This document shows, piece by piece, positions 8,667-18,902 of a DNA stretch of 64,000 nucleotides. The stretch is from Sulfurimonas hydrogeniphila (GTDB taxonomy: Bacteria; Campylobacterota; Campylobacteria; Campylobacterales; Sulfurimonadaceae). The notes below the pieces were generated by a model. The model saw nothing but the letters and a program-made list of their open reading frames with translations, did not search any database and was not told the origin of the DNA. Both the position numbers and the translations under genes were made by a program. The stretch covers positions 62,001-126,000 of the forward strand of contig NZ_CP035534.1 in NCBI RefSeq assembly GCF_009068765.1, written 5' to 3'. Within the stretch, counting starts at the first letter, position 1. Every line of letters starts with the position of its first letter.

Positions 8667-9713
8667 TTATCTATCTTTTTTTTCCATCGCATCTTTGGCT
8701 GACTTTATTGCACTGCCAAGTGCTGCCCGGGCAACTTCCCATGCCTGTATGCCCATTTTTTTGGCTTCCTGTGCCTTTGGCGAATGCAGGGCATTGTCTG
8801 CTTTCTTGGCTGCAATTTTTGCAAAGGCAGAAAACTTTTCTTTGATAACTTCAGCTGTTTCTTTGGAGATAAGAATAAGCTCTTCGAGATCATAACGCAT
8901 TTCTTTGTTAAGTTCGAGAAGGATTTTTTTAATGTATTGTGAACTTTGGGAAGCCTGCGTGATGATTATCTGTGAAAAAAGTGTATCTGTCTGATGCAAA
9001 TCTTCTATGATAGTATCATAGTCTTCGATAAGTATATGTTTGGCTTCTACAGGCATAAATGCAACTCTTTGTTTAAATCTGTCAATAGATTTGATCAATC
9101 CGCTTCGCATACCTTTGAGTGTGGCAGAGAGAATCTCTTGGGCTCTTGTCGGTGTTGCTTCTGCAACTTCTATAGTCGTTGCAAGAATTGTGGAGAGGAT
9201 TTTTCTCACACGTATTGTATTGAGAGAACCTTCTTTTATAGACTCAAAGGTAATATCTTTTATAACCTCTTTGATTGATTCGTTTACATCACCGTCTGTA
9301 TCTTTTTCCAGTGCTGTAATAATGGCTGATTCCACCATTTCGCTGAGCATATCATACAGATCAATGGACTGCAGTTTGATTTGATGTAACATATGAACAG
9401 CTTTGTCATCTTTGAGTTGCTCTTCAATAGCATTGAAAACCTCATATTTTGCTATTTGCAGCTCTTCTGATTTTTTGTGCAAAGCTCTTTCGATGGCTTC
9501 TTTTTGTTCCAAAAGCTTTTCAACCTCTTCTTTCAAAGTATGTGTTTCTTCTTCAACAAAAGTATTTGTTAAGGCTTTCATCTCATCCAGTGAGATGTTT
9601 TTCAGATCTACTTTTGCATCGGACAATGCATGTCCGATTCTTTTTTCTATACTTTTAAATTTATGACTGTATGCTTCTTTGAGTTTTGTTTGCAGGGTTT
9701 GATTTTGATCCAT
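8667..9713 (-). CDS. Long helical protein of unknown function
   Basis: I do not recognise this 348-residue protein with confidence. It is almost entirely heptad-like charged helix, with a coiled coil likely around residues 45-110 (ETHTLKEEVEKLLEQKEAIERALHKKS is split here as two helical turns of that region). The C-terminal third is alanine- and lysine-rich and amphipathic (KAQEAKKMGIQAWEVARAAL). There is no signal peptide and no catalytic motif. It follows the DUF493 gene by 9 bp and is probably co-transcribed with it. A structural or membrane-surface role is possible but unsupported. Confidence 0.6.
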   Translation of the reverse strand: MDQNQTLQTKLKEAYSHKFKSIEKRIGHALSDAKVDLKNISLDEMKALTNTFVEEETHTLKEEVEKLLEQKEAIERALHKKSEELQIAKYEVFNAIEEQLKDDKAVHMLHQIKLQSIDLYDMLSEMVESAIITALEKDTDGDVNESIKEVIKDITFESIKEGSLNTIRVRKILSTILATTIEVAEATPTRAQEILSATLKGMRSGLIKSIDRFKQRVAFMPVEAKHILIEDYDTIIEDLHQTDTLFSQIIITQASQSSQYIKKILLELNKEMRYDLEELILISKETAEVIKEKFSAFAKIAAKKADNALHSPKAQEAKKMGIQAWEVARAALGSAIKSAKDAMEKKDR

Positions 9714-9722
9714 GGGTTACTC

Positions 9723-9998
9723 CTAAAGTACCATTTTAATATCTTGATGATTTTTCAAAGCATCATATATAAATTTTCTGTCATCTTCGTTATGAACAAG
9801 TAAATCAAGGTTCATGCTGACATATTTGCCTGTTTTAGACTTGTTTGAGTCTGTAAGTTTGTGTGAGCGTTCATCAATGACCTCTTTTATGGCATTTTGC
9901 AGAGCCTCTTTTTCACTTGCAATGACTTTATAGCACCAGTTACAAGGATATTCAAGTTCCAATTGTTTGTCTTTGAGTTTATCGTTTAAAGTCTCCAC
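9723..9998 (-). CDS. DUF493 (YbeD/HP0495-type) small protein
   Basis: This is a small protein of the DUF493 family with an ACT-like fold, to which HP0495 of Helicobacter pylori belongs. Its cellular role is not settled. The conserved core starts at [13 protein letters not shown] and ends with NHQDIKMVL. The first ATG in frame is at 10031, which would overlap moaC by 53 bp. A GTG at 9998 instead has an excellent AGGAGG at 10004-10009 with 5-nt spacing and gives 91 residues, close to the 86 residues of HP0495, so I chose it. It still overlaps the moaC end by 20 bp. Confidence 0.75.
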   Translation of the reverse strand: METLNDKLKDKQLELEYPCNWCYKVIASEKEALQNAIKEVIDERSHKLTDSNKSKTGKYVSMNLDLLVHNEDDRKFIYDALKNHQDIKMVL

Positions 9999-10449
9999 TT
10001 TTTCCTCCTGATTTAGATTCAAGTTGAACATTCTGTATCACCATTCCTTTGTCGATAGCCTTTACCATGTCATAAATTGTCAAAAGCCCGATGCTGACTC
10101 CTGTTAATGCCTCCATCTCAACACCTGTCTGTCCTGTGAGTTTCGCAGTAACTGTAAGCTTAAATCCGGGAAGCTGTGTCAGTTCTTCTACCTCACAGTT
10201 TATGCCGCTTAAATTTAAAGGATGACACATAGGAATGAGTTCGCTGGTTTTTTTCGTCCCCATAATAGCTGCAATAACGGCTGTTTGCAATACAGGACCT
10301 TTTTTTGTCTTTTCGCTGACTATGGCATCGTAGGCATCTTGACTCATTTTTATGATACCGCTTGCTATTGCTACTCTTGTTGTATTGTTCTTATCACTTA
10401 CGTCAACCATTTTAGGTCTTTGGTTTTCATCAAGATGCGTTAAATTCAT
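9979..10449 (-). CDS. moaC: Cyclic pyranopterin monophosphate synthase MoaC
   Basis: MoaC acts with MoaA to make cyclic pyranopterin monophosphate, the first intermediate of molybdenum cofactor. The 156-residue protein is full length and has the family's [14 protein letters not shown] start, the substrate-pocket motif IPMCHPLNL (about residues 75-83), and [27 protein letters not shown] (spanning about residues 112-138). It sits between mobA and the DUF493 gene on the same strand. Two molybdenum-cofactor genes here plus SoxC and a MOSC gene nearby fit an organism relying on molybdoenzymes. Confidence 0.95.
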   Translation of the reverse strand: MNLTHLDENQRPKMVDVSDKNNTTRVAIASGIIKMSQDAYDAIVSEKTKKGPVLQTAVIAAIMGTKKTSELIPMCHPLNLSGINCEVEELTQLPGFKLTVTAKLTGQTGVEMEALTGVSIGLLTIYDMVKAIDKGMVIQNVQLESKSGGKSGDFKR

Positions 10450-10500
10450 TACTAAACTGCTCTCTGTTAAATTATTTTGTACTATTATAGCAAAGTGCCG

Positions 10501-11082
10501 TTAATAATGCGTGAGAATTTCAAGAGCTTTTTGATAATCTTTAGGGTGATTCATATTTAAAAAGGGTTTTGAATCAGGAAAATAAACATAGCTTGTTTTG
10601 GAATTTTTTAAAAGAGAACCAAGTTTATGATTGTTTTCATGAAGCATCTGTAAAAATTTTGGTTGTAAATTTTTGGAATAGATCCCGCATAAGGGCTGTG
10701 CACCCTCATCTGTTTTGGCAATAACCGCATCAGAAGCAGAGTTGTCGGCAAGTATGATTTTTTCTATTTCTCTTTGGGAGACAAAGGGGGTGTCAACGCT
10801 CAGAACAAATATTTTTTCTGCACTGAATGTATCAAATACTGTGACAAACCCAAGAGTAGGAGCGAAAACAGAAGAAACTTTTTTATCTTCTATGAAGTTC
10901 GCATCAAAAGAAAAAACTGATTTGTTTTTGCAGGAGATATAGACCTTTGTAAAAATTTTACCCAGTCTGACGTATTGGTACTCTGTCAGGGTACTGAAAC
11001 CGGCAAAAGGGAGAAGCGATTTGTCCTCTCCCATTCTACTGCTTTTGCCGCCTGCAAAGATGACACAGGGAATATCGAACAT
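10501..11082 (-). CDS. mobA: Molybdenum cofactor guanylyltransferase MobA
   Basis: MobA transfers GMP from GTP to molybdopterin to form the bis-MGD cofactor of enzymes such as nitrate and formate reductases. The nucleotide-binding start IFAGGKSSRMGEDKSLLPF, with its LAGGxSxRMGxDK-like loop, is clear at residues 8-26. LSVDTPFV (about residue 98) is the metal-binding aspartate region. The protein has 193 residues. SoxC itself is expected to use the non-guanylated cofactor, so MobA probably serves other enzymes. It begins 1 bp after the ompA-like gene stops. Confidence 0.88.
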   Translation of the reverse strand: MFDIPCVIFAGGKSSRMGEDKSLLPFAGFSTLTEYQYVRLGKIFTKVYISCKNKSVFSFDANFIEDKKVSSVFAPTLGFVTVFDTFSAEKIFVLSVDTPFVSQREIEKIILADNSASDAVIAKTDEGAQPLCGIYSKNLQPKFLQMLHENNHKLGSLLKNSKTSYVYFPDSKPFLNMNHPKDYQKALEILTHY

Positions 11083-12207
11083 TTAGTTGAGTGTTAAGTT
11101 TGCTTCAATACGTCTGTTTTGTGCGCGACCTTCAGCCGTTTTATTACTTGCAATAGGGTTAAGCTCACCCATTCCTACCGTTGTCAGTCTTGAAGCAGGT
11201 ACTCCTTTTTGTACAAGAAGTTTTTTTACTTCATCGGCTCTTTTTTGAGAAAGTTTTTTGTTATAAGCTTCGCTTCCTCTGCTATCAGTATAGCCGACTA
11301 TCTCAGCACTGTAGTTTTTGTATTTTTTCAAAAAGTTTGCAAATGCATCTATTTTTGCAAGAGATGTTTGCTTGACTGCATACGAATTGCTTTCAAAATG
11401 AATGTCTAAGTTAATCGTTTGAGGACATCCATCTACATTTACCGGAGTTCCTACAGGAGTGTTGGGACATTTGTCTAAAGAATTTTCTACTCCGTCATGG
11501 TCATCATCAAGAGAAATTTTGCAACCGTTTATATCAACTGTACTGTTTGGCGGAGTATTTGGACATTTGTCGAGGGCATCATAAATGCCGTCACCGTCAC
11601 TATCTACTTCCGGTTTTTCTATGAGGATAACTTTTTCTTCGACAATTGTAACAACCTCAGGGGTTGTTTGTGCTTTTTGTGCACCAAAAGAGTAAGTAAG
11701 ACCGACAAGACCTACAAGGTTGCTGTCAGCATTTCCGGCATTGTTTGAAGCAATTTTTGCCATATAAATAGCTTCTAATTTAAGCGCCCAGTTTTGAGTA
11801 AAAGGGATTTTCACTCCTGCCCCTGCATCTAAAAACATACCGGTTTCATTATTTCTGTTTGTATCAGAAATATTTTCAATGCCTACACCCATTTTTGCAA
11901 AAGGGATGACGGTATGTGTTTTTTCAAAAGTATACACGCCATTAAAAGCACCACGGGTAATTTGTGTATCTCCACCTGACTTATAATCTACGCCGCGAGA
12001 ATGAAATACTGAAAATTCCGGGCTTATTTTACTTTCTAAAGTATTGAATTGTACTTCAACGCCTCCTGTAAAATAGCCGTCATCTTTAATGCCAAGATTG
12101 CCTTCTGCGATATCGTATCCTATCATTGGAGAGATTTCGTATTTGTAATCGCTCGCTTGAATCAGTGTCCCTGCCAATAAAAGTGGTAGCAAAAATCTTT
12201 TTTTCAT
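11083..12207 (-). CDS. OmpA-family outer membrane protein with calcium-binding TSP3 repeats
   Basis: This is an outer-membrane protein of about 374 residues. A signal peptide (MKKRFLLPLLLAGTLIQAS) precedes an N-terminal beta-barrel of eight or so strands. Then come two thrombospondin type 3 calcium-binding repeats (DSDGDGIYDALDKCPNTP and DDDHDGVENSLDKCPNTP) and a C-terminal OmpA peptidoglycan-binding domain containing GYTDSRGSEAYNKKLSQKRA. It tethers the outer membrane to the cell wall. The frame runs upstream into leuC, but the ATG at 12207 has AAGGAA 7 nt before it and is followed directly by the signal peptide, so I chose that start. Confidence 0.9.
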   Translation of the reverse strand: MKKRFLLPLLLAGTLIQASDYKYEISPMIGYDIAEGNLGIKDDGYFTGGVEVQFNTLESKISPEFSVFHSRGVDYKSGGDTQITRGAFNGVYTFEKTHTVIPFAKMGVGIENISDTNRNNETGMFLDAGAGVKIPFTQNWALKLEAIYMAKIASNNAGNADSNLVGLVGLTYSFGAQKAQTTPEVVTIVEEKVILIEKPEVDSDGDGIYDALDKCPNTPPNSTVDINGCKISLDDDHDGVENSLDKCPNTPVGTPVNVDGCPQTINLDIHFESNSYAVKQTSLAKIDAFANFLKKYKNYSAEIVGYTDSRGSEAYNKKLSQKRADEVKKLLVQKGVPASRLTTVGMGELNPIASNKTAEGRAQNRRIEANLTLN

Positions 12208-12238
12208 AAAATATTCCTTATTTGTTATTAATATATCA

Positions 12239-13498
12239 TTATCTCGGGTCTGTAATATACCCTGTAATTGCTGATGCGGCGGCAACGGCTGAGTTGGCCA
12301 GGTAGACTTTTGAAGAGCGGCTGCCCATACGACCGACAAAGTTTCTGTTGGTCGTACTGATTGCTACTTCATTGTCCCCTAAAATACCCATGTATCCGCC
12401 GAGGCAGGCACCGCAAGTAGGATTGCTCACAACACCGCCGGCATCGACAATGATGTCGATATAGCCCAAATGGTTTGCTTCACGCAGGATTTTTTGTGTT
12501 CCCGGTGTGACAATGAGACGGACATCAGGATGGACTTTTTGTCCTTTGAGTATCTCGGCGGCTACTTTGAGGTCAGCAAGCCGGCCGTTGGTACAGCTTC
12601 CGATAAAAGCCTGGTCCACTTTGATTTTATCTTCGACCGCTTTTTTGACAGAGTGACCGTTTGACGGCAAGAAAGGATAGGCAATAACGGGGTCAAGGTT
12701 TGCAACATCAATCTCTAAAACCTGAACATACTGGGCATCTTCGTCAGAGTAGTGAATACGAGGCTCACGGGCTAAATTTTTATCTGCCAAAAACTCTGCT
12801 GTAATCTCATCATAGGCTACGATACCGTTTTTTGCACCGGCTTCAATCGCCATATTGCACATAGAAAATCTGTCATCTATCGTAAGGTGTTTAATCGTAC
12901 TTCCTGTAAATTCCAAGGTTTTGTAGAGTGCACCGTCGACACCGATAAGACGGATAATCTCCAGGATAATATCTTTTCCTGTTGTATATTTTCCGGGTTT
13001 GCCTGAGAGTACAACTTTGATAGATTCGGGTACTTTGAACCAGTTTCCGCCGGTAATCATAGCAAATGCAAGATCCGTTGAACCCATTCCTGTTGAAAAT
13101 GCACCGAGTGCTCCGTGCGTACATGTATGTGAATCGGCACCGATGATGACATCACCCGGAACAATCAGCCCTTTTTCCGGTAATAAAGCATGCTCGATGC
13201 CCATATCCTTTTCATCAAAATAGTTTTTGAGTTGGTGTTTTTTTGCAAAATCGCGGGAAATTCTTGCCTGATTCGCTGATGCAATGTCTTTTGCCGGGAT
13301 AAAGTGATCAAGAACGATAGAGAAACCGTCCGGGTTTGCCAGTTTTTGTGCACCACTCTCTTCAAAAGCTTTGATAGAAATAGGTGTAGTAATATCGTTT
13401 CCGATAACCATATCAATATCGCAACGGATAATTTCACCCGCTTTGACTTCACGACCGATATGCTGTGAGAATATTTTTTCAGTTATAGTTTGCCCCAT
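12239..13498 (-). CDS. leuC: 3-isopropylmalate dehydratase large subunit
   Basis: LeuC isomerises 2- and 3-isopropylmalate in leucine synthesis, using a [4Fe-4S] cluster. The 419-residue protein belongs to the shorter HacA/LeuC type 2 group. The cluster cysteines are visible in GSCTNGR (about residue 302) and PTCGACLG (about residue 362). GADSHTCTHGALG (about residue 119) is the active-site histidine region. The small subunit leuD is not adjacent. The start has the usual MGQTITEKIF. Confidence 0.93.
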   Translation of the reverse strand: MGQTITEKIFSQHIGREVKAGEIIRCDIDMVIGNDITTPISIKAFEESGAQKLANPDGFSIVLDHFIPAKDIASANQARISRDFAKKHQLKNYFDEKDMGIEHALLPEKGLIVPGDVIIGADSHTCTHGALGAFSTGMGSTDLAFAMITGGNWFKVPESIKVVLSGKPGKYTTGKDIILEIIRLIGVDGALYKTLEFTGSTIKHLTIDDRFSMCNMAIEAGAKNGIVAYDEITAEFLADKNLAREPRIHYSDEDAQYVQVLEIDVANLDPVIAYPFLPSNGHSVKKAVEDKIKVDQAFIGSCTNGRLADLKVAAEILKGQKVHPDVRLIVTPGTQKILREANHLGYIDIIVDAGGVVSNPTCGACLGGYMGILGDNEVAISTTNRNFVGRMGSRSSKVYLANSAVAAASAITGYITDPR

Positions 13499-13573
13499 GA
13501 TGGTTACCCTCTTATAATATAATTAATTTCGCGATTATAACATAAGAGATTTAAAGTGATATTTCAGGAGATG

Positions 13574-14077
13574 CTAGATTTGATATTTAATGGCTTTTTT
13601 AGTAAATTCGGTTGAATAAAAAAACAGAGCAATAAAAACAGGGTTAAATACGATAACATCATCTTCAAGCGTTTCAAAAACAGTAAAACTGAAACCTTCT
13701 CCGTCATTGGGATTTTGGGGAGTGATGACAAACTTCAAAGGTGCAAGTGCCCGCGACATGTTGATGATGCTCTTTTTTACTTTTGAATTTGTCCCGTGTA
13801 AGATATTGAAATCTTTTTCTTCAGCCTCTCTGTGCGCAACGAGAATATTTTGAATCAGATCTATTTTGTCTTTAAAAACTACTTTGTTCCATTTTATGAT
13901 TGTATTGTTTGAAGCAATTTGGCAGTTCTTTTGCATAAGCGGATGCGGTTTTTTTGCACGCATGGCTTCAATGAGTGCAAGTAAATAGTTTACGCCACCT
14001 ATATTTTTGGCTGCTTTTGTTAAAAAAAGATGTAAAAACTCTTTTTTCTTTTGGTCTAGATTGTTAAAATTACACAT
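13574..14077 (-). CDS. Hypothetical protein, 167 residues
   Basis: I do not recognise this protein. It has no signal peptide and no clear membrane segment apart from a moderately hydrophobic stretch near the C terminus (VIVFNPVFIALFFYS). The N-terminal half is helical and basic. The ATG at 14077 has an AAGGAA ribosome-binding site 6 nt upstream, which supports expression. It is divergent from nifS and separated from leuC by about 75 bp. Iron-sulfur or sulfur involvement is only a guess from position. Confidence 0.55.
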   Translation of the reverse strand: MCNFNNLDQKKKEFLHLFLTKAAKNIGGVNYLLALIEAMRAKKPHPLMQKNCQIASNNTIIKWNKVVFKDKIDLIQNILVAHREAEEKDFNILHGTNSKVKKSIINMSRALAPLKFVITPQNPNDGEGFSFTVFETLEDDVIVFNPVFIALFFYSTEFTKKAIKYQI

Positions 14078-14168
14078 TGTTTTTTCCTTGTTAATTTGTT
14101 ATTATAACATTATTATTGGCTGTTTGAATTCTTAAACAAAATGTAAACTCAGTTTGGCTTAAGCAAAT

Positions 14169-14190
14169 CATAATGACAAAACTATTATGA
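14169..14190. promoter_or_regulatory. Inverted repeat in the nifS upstream region
   Basis: TCATAAT (14169-14175) and ATTATGA (14184-14190) are 7-bp inverted arms 8 nt apart, about 65 bp before the nifS ATG. An AT-rich palindrome here could be an operator for an iron- or Fe-S-responsive repressor, but I cannot match it to a named box. Confidence 0.3.
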
Positions 14191-14228
14191 TGTCAAAAGT
14201 AAAAGAAGACAAAAATAGTCTGATTTAA

Positions 14229-15479
<1,251 letters not shown>

Positions 15480-15494
15480 TAAGTAAGTGTTGCC

Positions 15495-15569
15495 ATGTTT
15501 TTCTCTATAAAATTCCGAGGGCGAATCCTCCCTACGGTCTGAGCCTCTTCATTTTACAGAGAAAAACAT
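15495..15569. repeat. Palindromic element between nifS and nifU
   Basis: The arms 15495-15513 and 15551-15569 are inverted copies, identical at 18 of 19 positions. They start ATGTTTTTCTCT and end AGAGAAAAACAT, and enclose a 37-nt GC-richer loop. Weaker complementarity (GTTGCC and GCAAC) extends outward. A further GGGAA/TTCCC pair lies just before the nifU ribosome-binding site. It could be a folded leader that sets the nifS/nifU ratio, a processing site, or a small non-autonomous repeat. I found no second copy in the window. Confidence 0.6.
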
Positions 15570-15664
15570 TATGGTAAAGCAACGGGTTGCGCGAGCGTTG
15601 GCGTGACATGAGGGAATAAAAAAGGTTCCCTTAAATTTATGAAATAAATCAAAGGAAGAATAGT

Positions 15665-16645
15665 ATGGCAAAAGCAGATATGTTAGGCGAGTCTCTATGG
15701 GACGCGTATTCAAATAAAGTAACTACATTAATGAACAATCCCCAGCATCAAGGGGAAATTACACCGGAAGAAGCTGAAGCACACGGAAACAAGCTCATCG
15801 TAGCAGATTTCGGAGCGGAGAGTTGTGGAGATGCAGTAAGACTCTACTGGGAAATTGATCCAAAAACAGACAAAATTGTAAACTCAAAATTCAAATCATT
15901 CGGTTGCGGTACGGCTATCGCATCAAGTGATGTAATGACAGAGCTTTGTATTGGTAAAACAGTACAGGAAGCGGTAAAAATTACAAATATTGATGTGGAA
16001 AAAGCACTGCGTGACGATCCGGATACTCCGGCAGTTCCACCGCAAAAAATGCACTGTTCGGTAATGGCATATGATGTTATTAAAAAAGCAGCTTCATTGT
16101 ACCTCGGTGTAGATGAAGAGAGTTTTGAAGATGAAATCATTGTATGTGAATGTGCACGTGTTTCACTCGGAACGATTCAGGAAGTTATTAAACTGAATGA
16201 CCTCAAAACAGTTGAAGAGATTACAGACTATACAAAAGCCGGCGGTTTTTGCAAGTCTTGTATCAAACCGGGCGGTCATGAAGACAGAGAGTGGTATCTG
16301 GTTGACATTTTAGAGCAGACTCGCAAAGAGATGGAAGCAGAAAAAATGAAAGCAGCTGCAGATGCGATGAGTGCAGGCGGCGGAAATTTTGAAGAGATGA
16401 CACTTGTACAGCAAATCAAAGCTGTTGATGCTGTCATTGATGAGAGCGTCAGACAGTTCCTGATTATGGATGGCGGAAATGTGGAAATCATAGACATTAA
16501 AAAGAATGATGACAACATTGATATCTATATCCGCTATCTCGGTGCATGTGACGGTTGTGCCTCATCTGCTACGGGTACACTCTATGCAATTGAATCAACA
16601 CTAAAAGAAAAACTTTCTAACAAAATCAGAGTTTTGCCTATCTAA
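15665..16645 (+). CDS. nifU: Fe-S cluster scaffold protein NifU
   Basis: NifU is the modular scaffold on which Fe-S clusters are built. All three domains are present in 326 residues. The IscU-like domain has SFGCGTAIASSD and its later cysteine in MHCSVMAYD. The central [2Fe-2S] ferredoxin-like domain has CECARVSLGTI and GGFCKSCIKPGG. The C-terminal NifU domain carries the CxxC of LGACDGCASS. It lies downstream of nifS and is followed by a hairpin terminator. Confidence 0.94.
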   Translation: MAKADMLGESLWDAYSNKVTTLMNNPQHQGEITPEEAEAHGNKLIVADFGAESCGDAVRLYWEIDPKTDKIVNSKFKSFGCGTAIASSDVMTELCIGKTVQEAVKITNIDVEKALRDDPDTPAVPPQKMHCSVMAYDVIKKAASLYLGVDEESFEDEIIVCECARVSLGTIQEVIKLNDLKTVEEITDYTKAGGFCKSCIKPGGHEDREWYLVDILEQTRKEMEAEKMKAAADAMSAGGGNFEEMTLVQQIKAVDAVIDESVRQFLIMDGGNVEIIDIKKNDDNIDIYIRYLGACDGCASSATGTLYAIESTLKEKLSNKIRVLPI

Positions 16646-16656
16646 TTTTCTTCTCT

Positions 16657-16679
16657 GACTCTCCTCTTGACGGAGAGTC
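16657..16679 (+). terminator. Rho-independent-like terminator after nifU
   Basis: GACTCTCC (16657-16664) pairs perfectly with GGAGAGTC (16672-16679) around a 7-nt loop and is followed by a T-rich stretch (TTCTTCTT). It lies between nifU and the oxygenase gene. Confidence 0.7.
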
Positions 16680-16701
16680 TTCTTCTTGCTACAATACTTC
16701 C

Positions 16702-17301
16702 ATGTATAAAAAGCTTTACTCAAAAATAACAGATGCCCTGGTCGACAACGGCTATATTATTTTAGAAAATGTGTTTGAACCTGCACTTGCAAAGCAACTT
16801 TTACAGATGTCACAAAATATCAGACAATACAAACAGGCGGGAATTTCCCATCACTCTACGATCAATACAAATCGCAGAAAAGATAAAATATACTGGATAG
16901 ATGCAGAGAATGAGCCAACTGCCAGGTACCTGGATTTTATGAACGGACTTCAAAATTATTTGAACCGGCAGCTTTATCTTGGGATTAAATACTATGAGGC
17001 ACATTTTGCTTTATACCAGGCAGGTGATTTTTACGAAAAACATCTTGATGCTTTTGGCGGTACAAAAAACCGTGTTGTTACGACTGTCTATTATCTTAAC
17101 GAAGCGTATGCGTCTCAAAATGGAGGAGAGCTGGTCATGTATGACAAAAATGATAGACAAATGCAAACAGTTACGCCTCTTATAAATACTCTGGTTGTAT
17201 TTTTGAGCGAAGAGTTTCCTCATGAAGTTCTGGTTTCCAAGAAAGAGAGATACTCTATTGCAGGTTGGTTTAGAGTTGATGAAAGAGGAGTGAATATTTG
17301 A
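16702..17301 (+). CDS. 2-oxoglutarate/Fe(II)-dependent oxygenase, prolyl-4-hydroxylase-like
   Basis: This is a 199-residue protein of the 2OG-Fe(II) dioxygenase superfamily, which hydroxylates amino-acid side chains or small molecules. The iron ligands are visible as HLD (in YEKHLDAFG, about residue 114) and the distal His in EEFPHEVLV (about residue 175). The 2-oxoglutarate-binding arginine lies in RYSIAGWFR. The substrate is unknown. Its stop overlaps the TTG start of the next gene, so the oxygenase and the c-di-GMP protein are probably co-expressed. Confidence 0.8.
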   Translation: MYKKLYSKITDALVDNGYIILENVFEPALAKQLLQMSQNIRQYKQAGISHHSTINTNRRKDKIYWIDAENEPTARYLDFMNGLQNYLNRQLYLGIKYYEAHFALYQAGDFYEKHLDAFGGTKNRVVTTVYYLNEAYASQNGGELVMYDKNDRQMQTVTPLINTLVVFLSEEFPHEVLVSKKERYSIAGWFRVDERGVNI

Positions 17302-18902
17302 GCTTGCCATATCATGATGAAATTCAGAAACTCAAGCAGTATAAGATGATTTTGGATCATAACAGTATTGTCTCCAAAACGGATGTCAATGGCATTATAA
17401 CCTATGTGAATGACAAATTTTGTGAAGCTTCCGGTTACTCCAAAGATGAACTGATCGGGAAAAATCATCGCATTATCAAACATCCCGACAACCCGGAACA
17501 TATCTATCAACATATGTGGGATACGATAAAAAATAAAAAAATATGGCAAGGTACGCTTAAAAACAGAAAAAAGAACGGAGAGGCCTATTATGTAAAGTCA
17601 ACTATTGCCCCTATTCTGAACTCCTATGATAAAATTATAGAATATATCGCTGCTAGAATTGATGTGACGGACCTTGTGCACAAAGATGAAATCATTAAAA
17701 ATCAGTTTATGGACGAACTTACCGGTTTGCAAAACAGAACGGCATTGTTACACGATTTAAAGCTAAACGGAGAGAATAAAGCCTCTTTGGTTCTTATCAA
17801 TATAGACAGGTTTTCAGATATTAATGATTATTTTGGATATGAAGTCGGAGATGAGGTGCTAAAAAGTTTTTCACAGACTCTGTTGCAGGCCCATAAAAAA
17901 GTCTACAGAATAAGTGGTGATGAATTTGCAATCTTGTGTGAGCATACATTAAACAATACGACGAAGCAGGCAATTACAGCAATTCTGGATACCCTTCAAA
18001 ACAGCAGTTACTCTTTTGAAGGGATGAACATCTCACTGTTTCTCTCTTGCGGCGTCTCCTATGGAAAAAAGAAAGATATTTACAAATTCTCCCATATTGC
18101 CTTAAAAGACAACAAAAGAACAAACAAAAAAGTGACATTTTTTAATGAAAATCCGGATCTGCAAAACCGTATCAAAGAAAATCTTGAAATAATAACAAAG
18201 ATTAAAAATGCGATTGACAATGACAGGTTTGTCCCATACTATCAGGGTATTGTAGATAACAAAACACAAGAGATTGTTAAATATGAAGCGCTTATCCGCT
18301 TACAGGAAAAAGACGGGAAGATTATTTCTCCTGTCTTTTTTTTAGAACATGCCAAAAAAGCCAAACTCTATACACAATTGACAAAGATTATGCTTGAAAA
18401 AGTATTCCAAAAATTTGCTGATTCAGCGTGCTCATTTGCAATCAATTTTACACTTGAAGATATAGAATCACAAGAGGTTGTGCAGACTTTGGTGGAGAAT
18501 CTGCAGAAGTATGCATGCGGAGAGCGGGTAACTGTAGAGATTGTGGAATCCGAGGGGATAGAAAATTTTGATGAGGTCTCAAATTTTATAAAAAAAGTAA
18601 AAATGTATGGATGTAAAATTGCTATTGATGATTTTGGAACAGGATATTCAAATTTTTCATATCTTGGAAAACTTGATATAGATTTTATAAAGATTGACGG
18701 TTCTCTGGTTTTGAATATGCATCAGGGTGGTGCTGAAATGGCAACCCTGGAAAGTATTTTGCATTTTGCGAAAAAAATGCAGATTAAGACAATAGCAGAG
18801 TTTGTTAAAGATGAAGAGACATATGAAACATTGCATCAAATGGGTGTTGACTATTCACAGGGGTACTACTTTTGCAAACCGCAGGAAAATTTGAGAGATT
18901 AA
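17298..18902 (+). CDS. PAS-GGDEF-EAL cyclic-di-GMP protein
   Basis: This is a 534-residue cytoplasmic signalling protein. The PAS domain (about residues 15-130) contains NDKFCEASGYSKDELIGKNH. A GGDEF domain follows whose active site reads SGDEF rather than GGDEF. The EAL phosphodiesterase domain retains YEALIRL, IDDFGTGYSNF and IDGSLV, so c-di-GMP hydrolysis is the likely activity, perhaps tuned by the GGDEF part. The start is a TTG overlapping the preceding stop (TTGA), with GAGGAG 8 nt before it. The PAS domain is very similar to that of the protein at 27301-29277. Confidence 0.85.
   Translation: MSLPYHDEIQKLKQYKMILDHNSIVSKTDVNGIITYVNDKFCEASGYSKDELIGKNHRIIKHPDNPEHIYQHMWDTIKNKKIWQGTLKNRKKNGEAYYVKSTIAPILNSYDKIIEYIAARIDVTDLVHKDEIIKNQFMDELTGLQNRTALLHDLKLNGENKASLVLINIDRFSDINDYFGYEVGDEVLKSFSQTLLQAHKKVYRISGDEFAILCEHTLNNTTKQAITAILDTLQNSSYSFEGMNISLFLSCGVSYGKKKDIYKFSHIALKDNKRTNKKVTFFNENPDLQNRIKENLEIITKIKNAIDNDRFVPYYQGIVDNKTQEIVKYEALIRLQEKDGKIISPVFFLEHAKKAKLYTQLTKIMLEKVFQKFADSACSFAINFTLEDIESQEVVQTLVENLQKYACGERVTVEIVESEGIENFDEVSNFIKKVKMYGCKIAIDDFGTGYSNFSYLGKLDIDFIKIDGSLVLNMHQGGAEMATLESILHFAKKMQIKTIAEFVKDEETYETLHQMGVDYSQGYYFCKPQENLRD

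Noticed and set aside
8705-9658. Several long plus- and minus-strand frames inside 8667-9713
   Set aside because: They are shadows of the 348-residue gene, whose frame is the only one with consistent helical composition and a fitting start.
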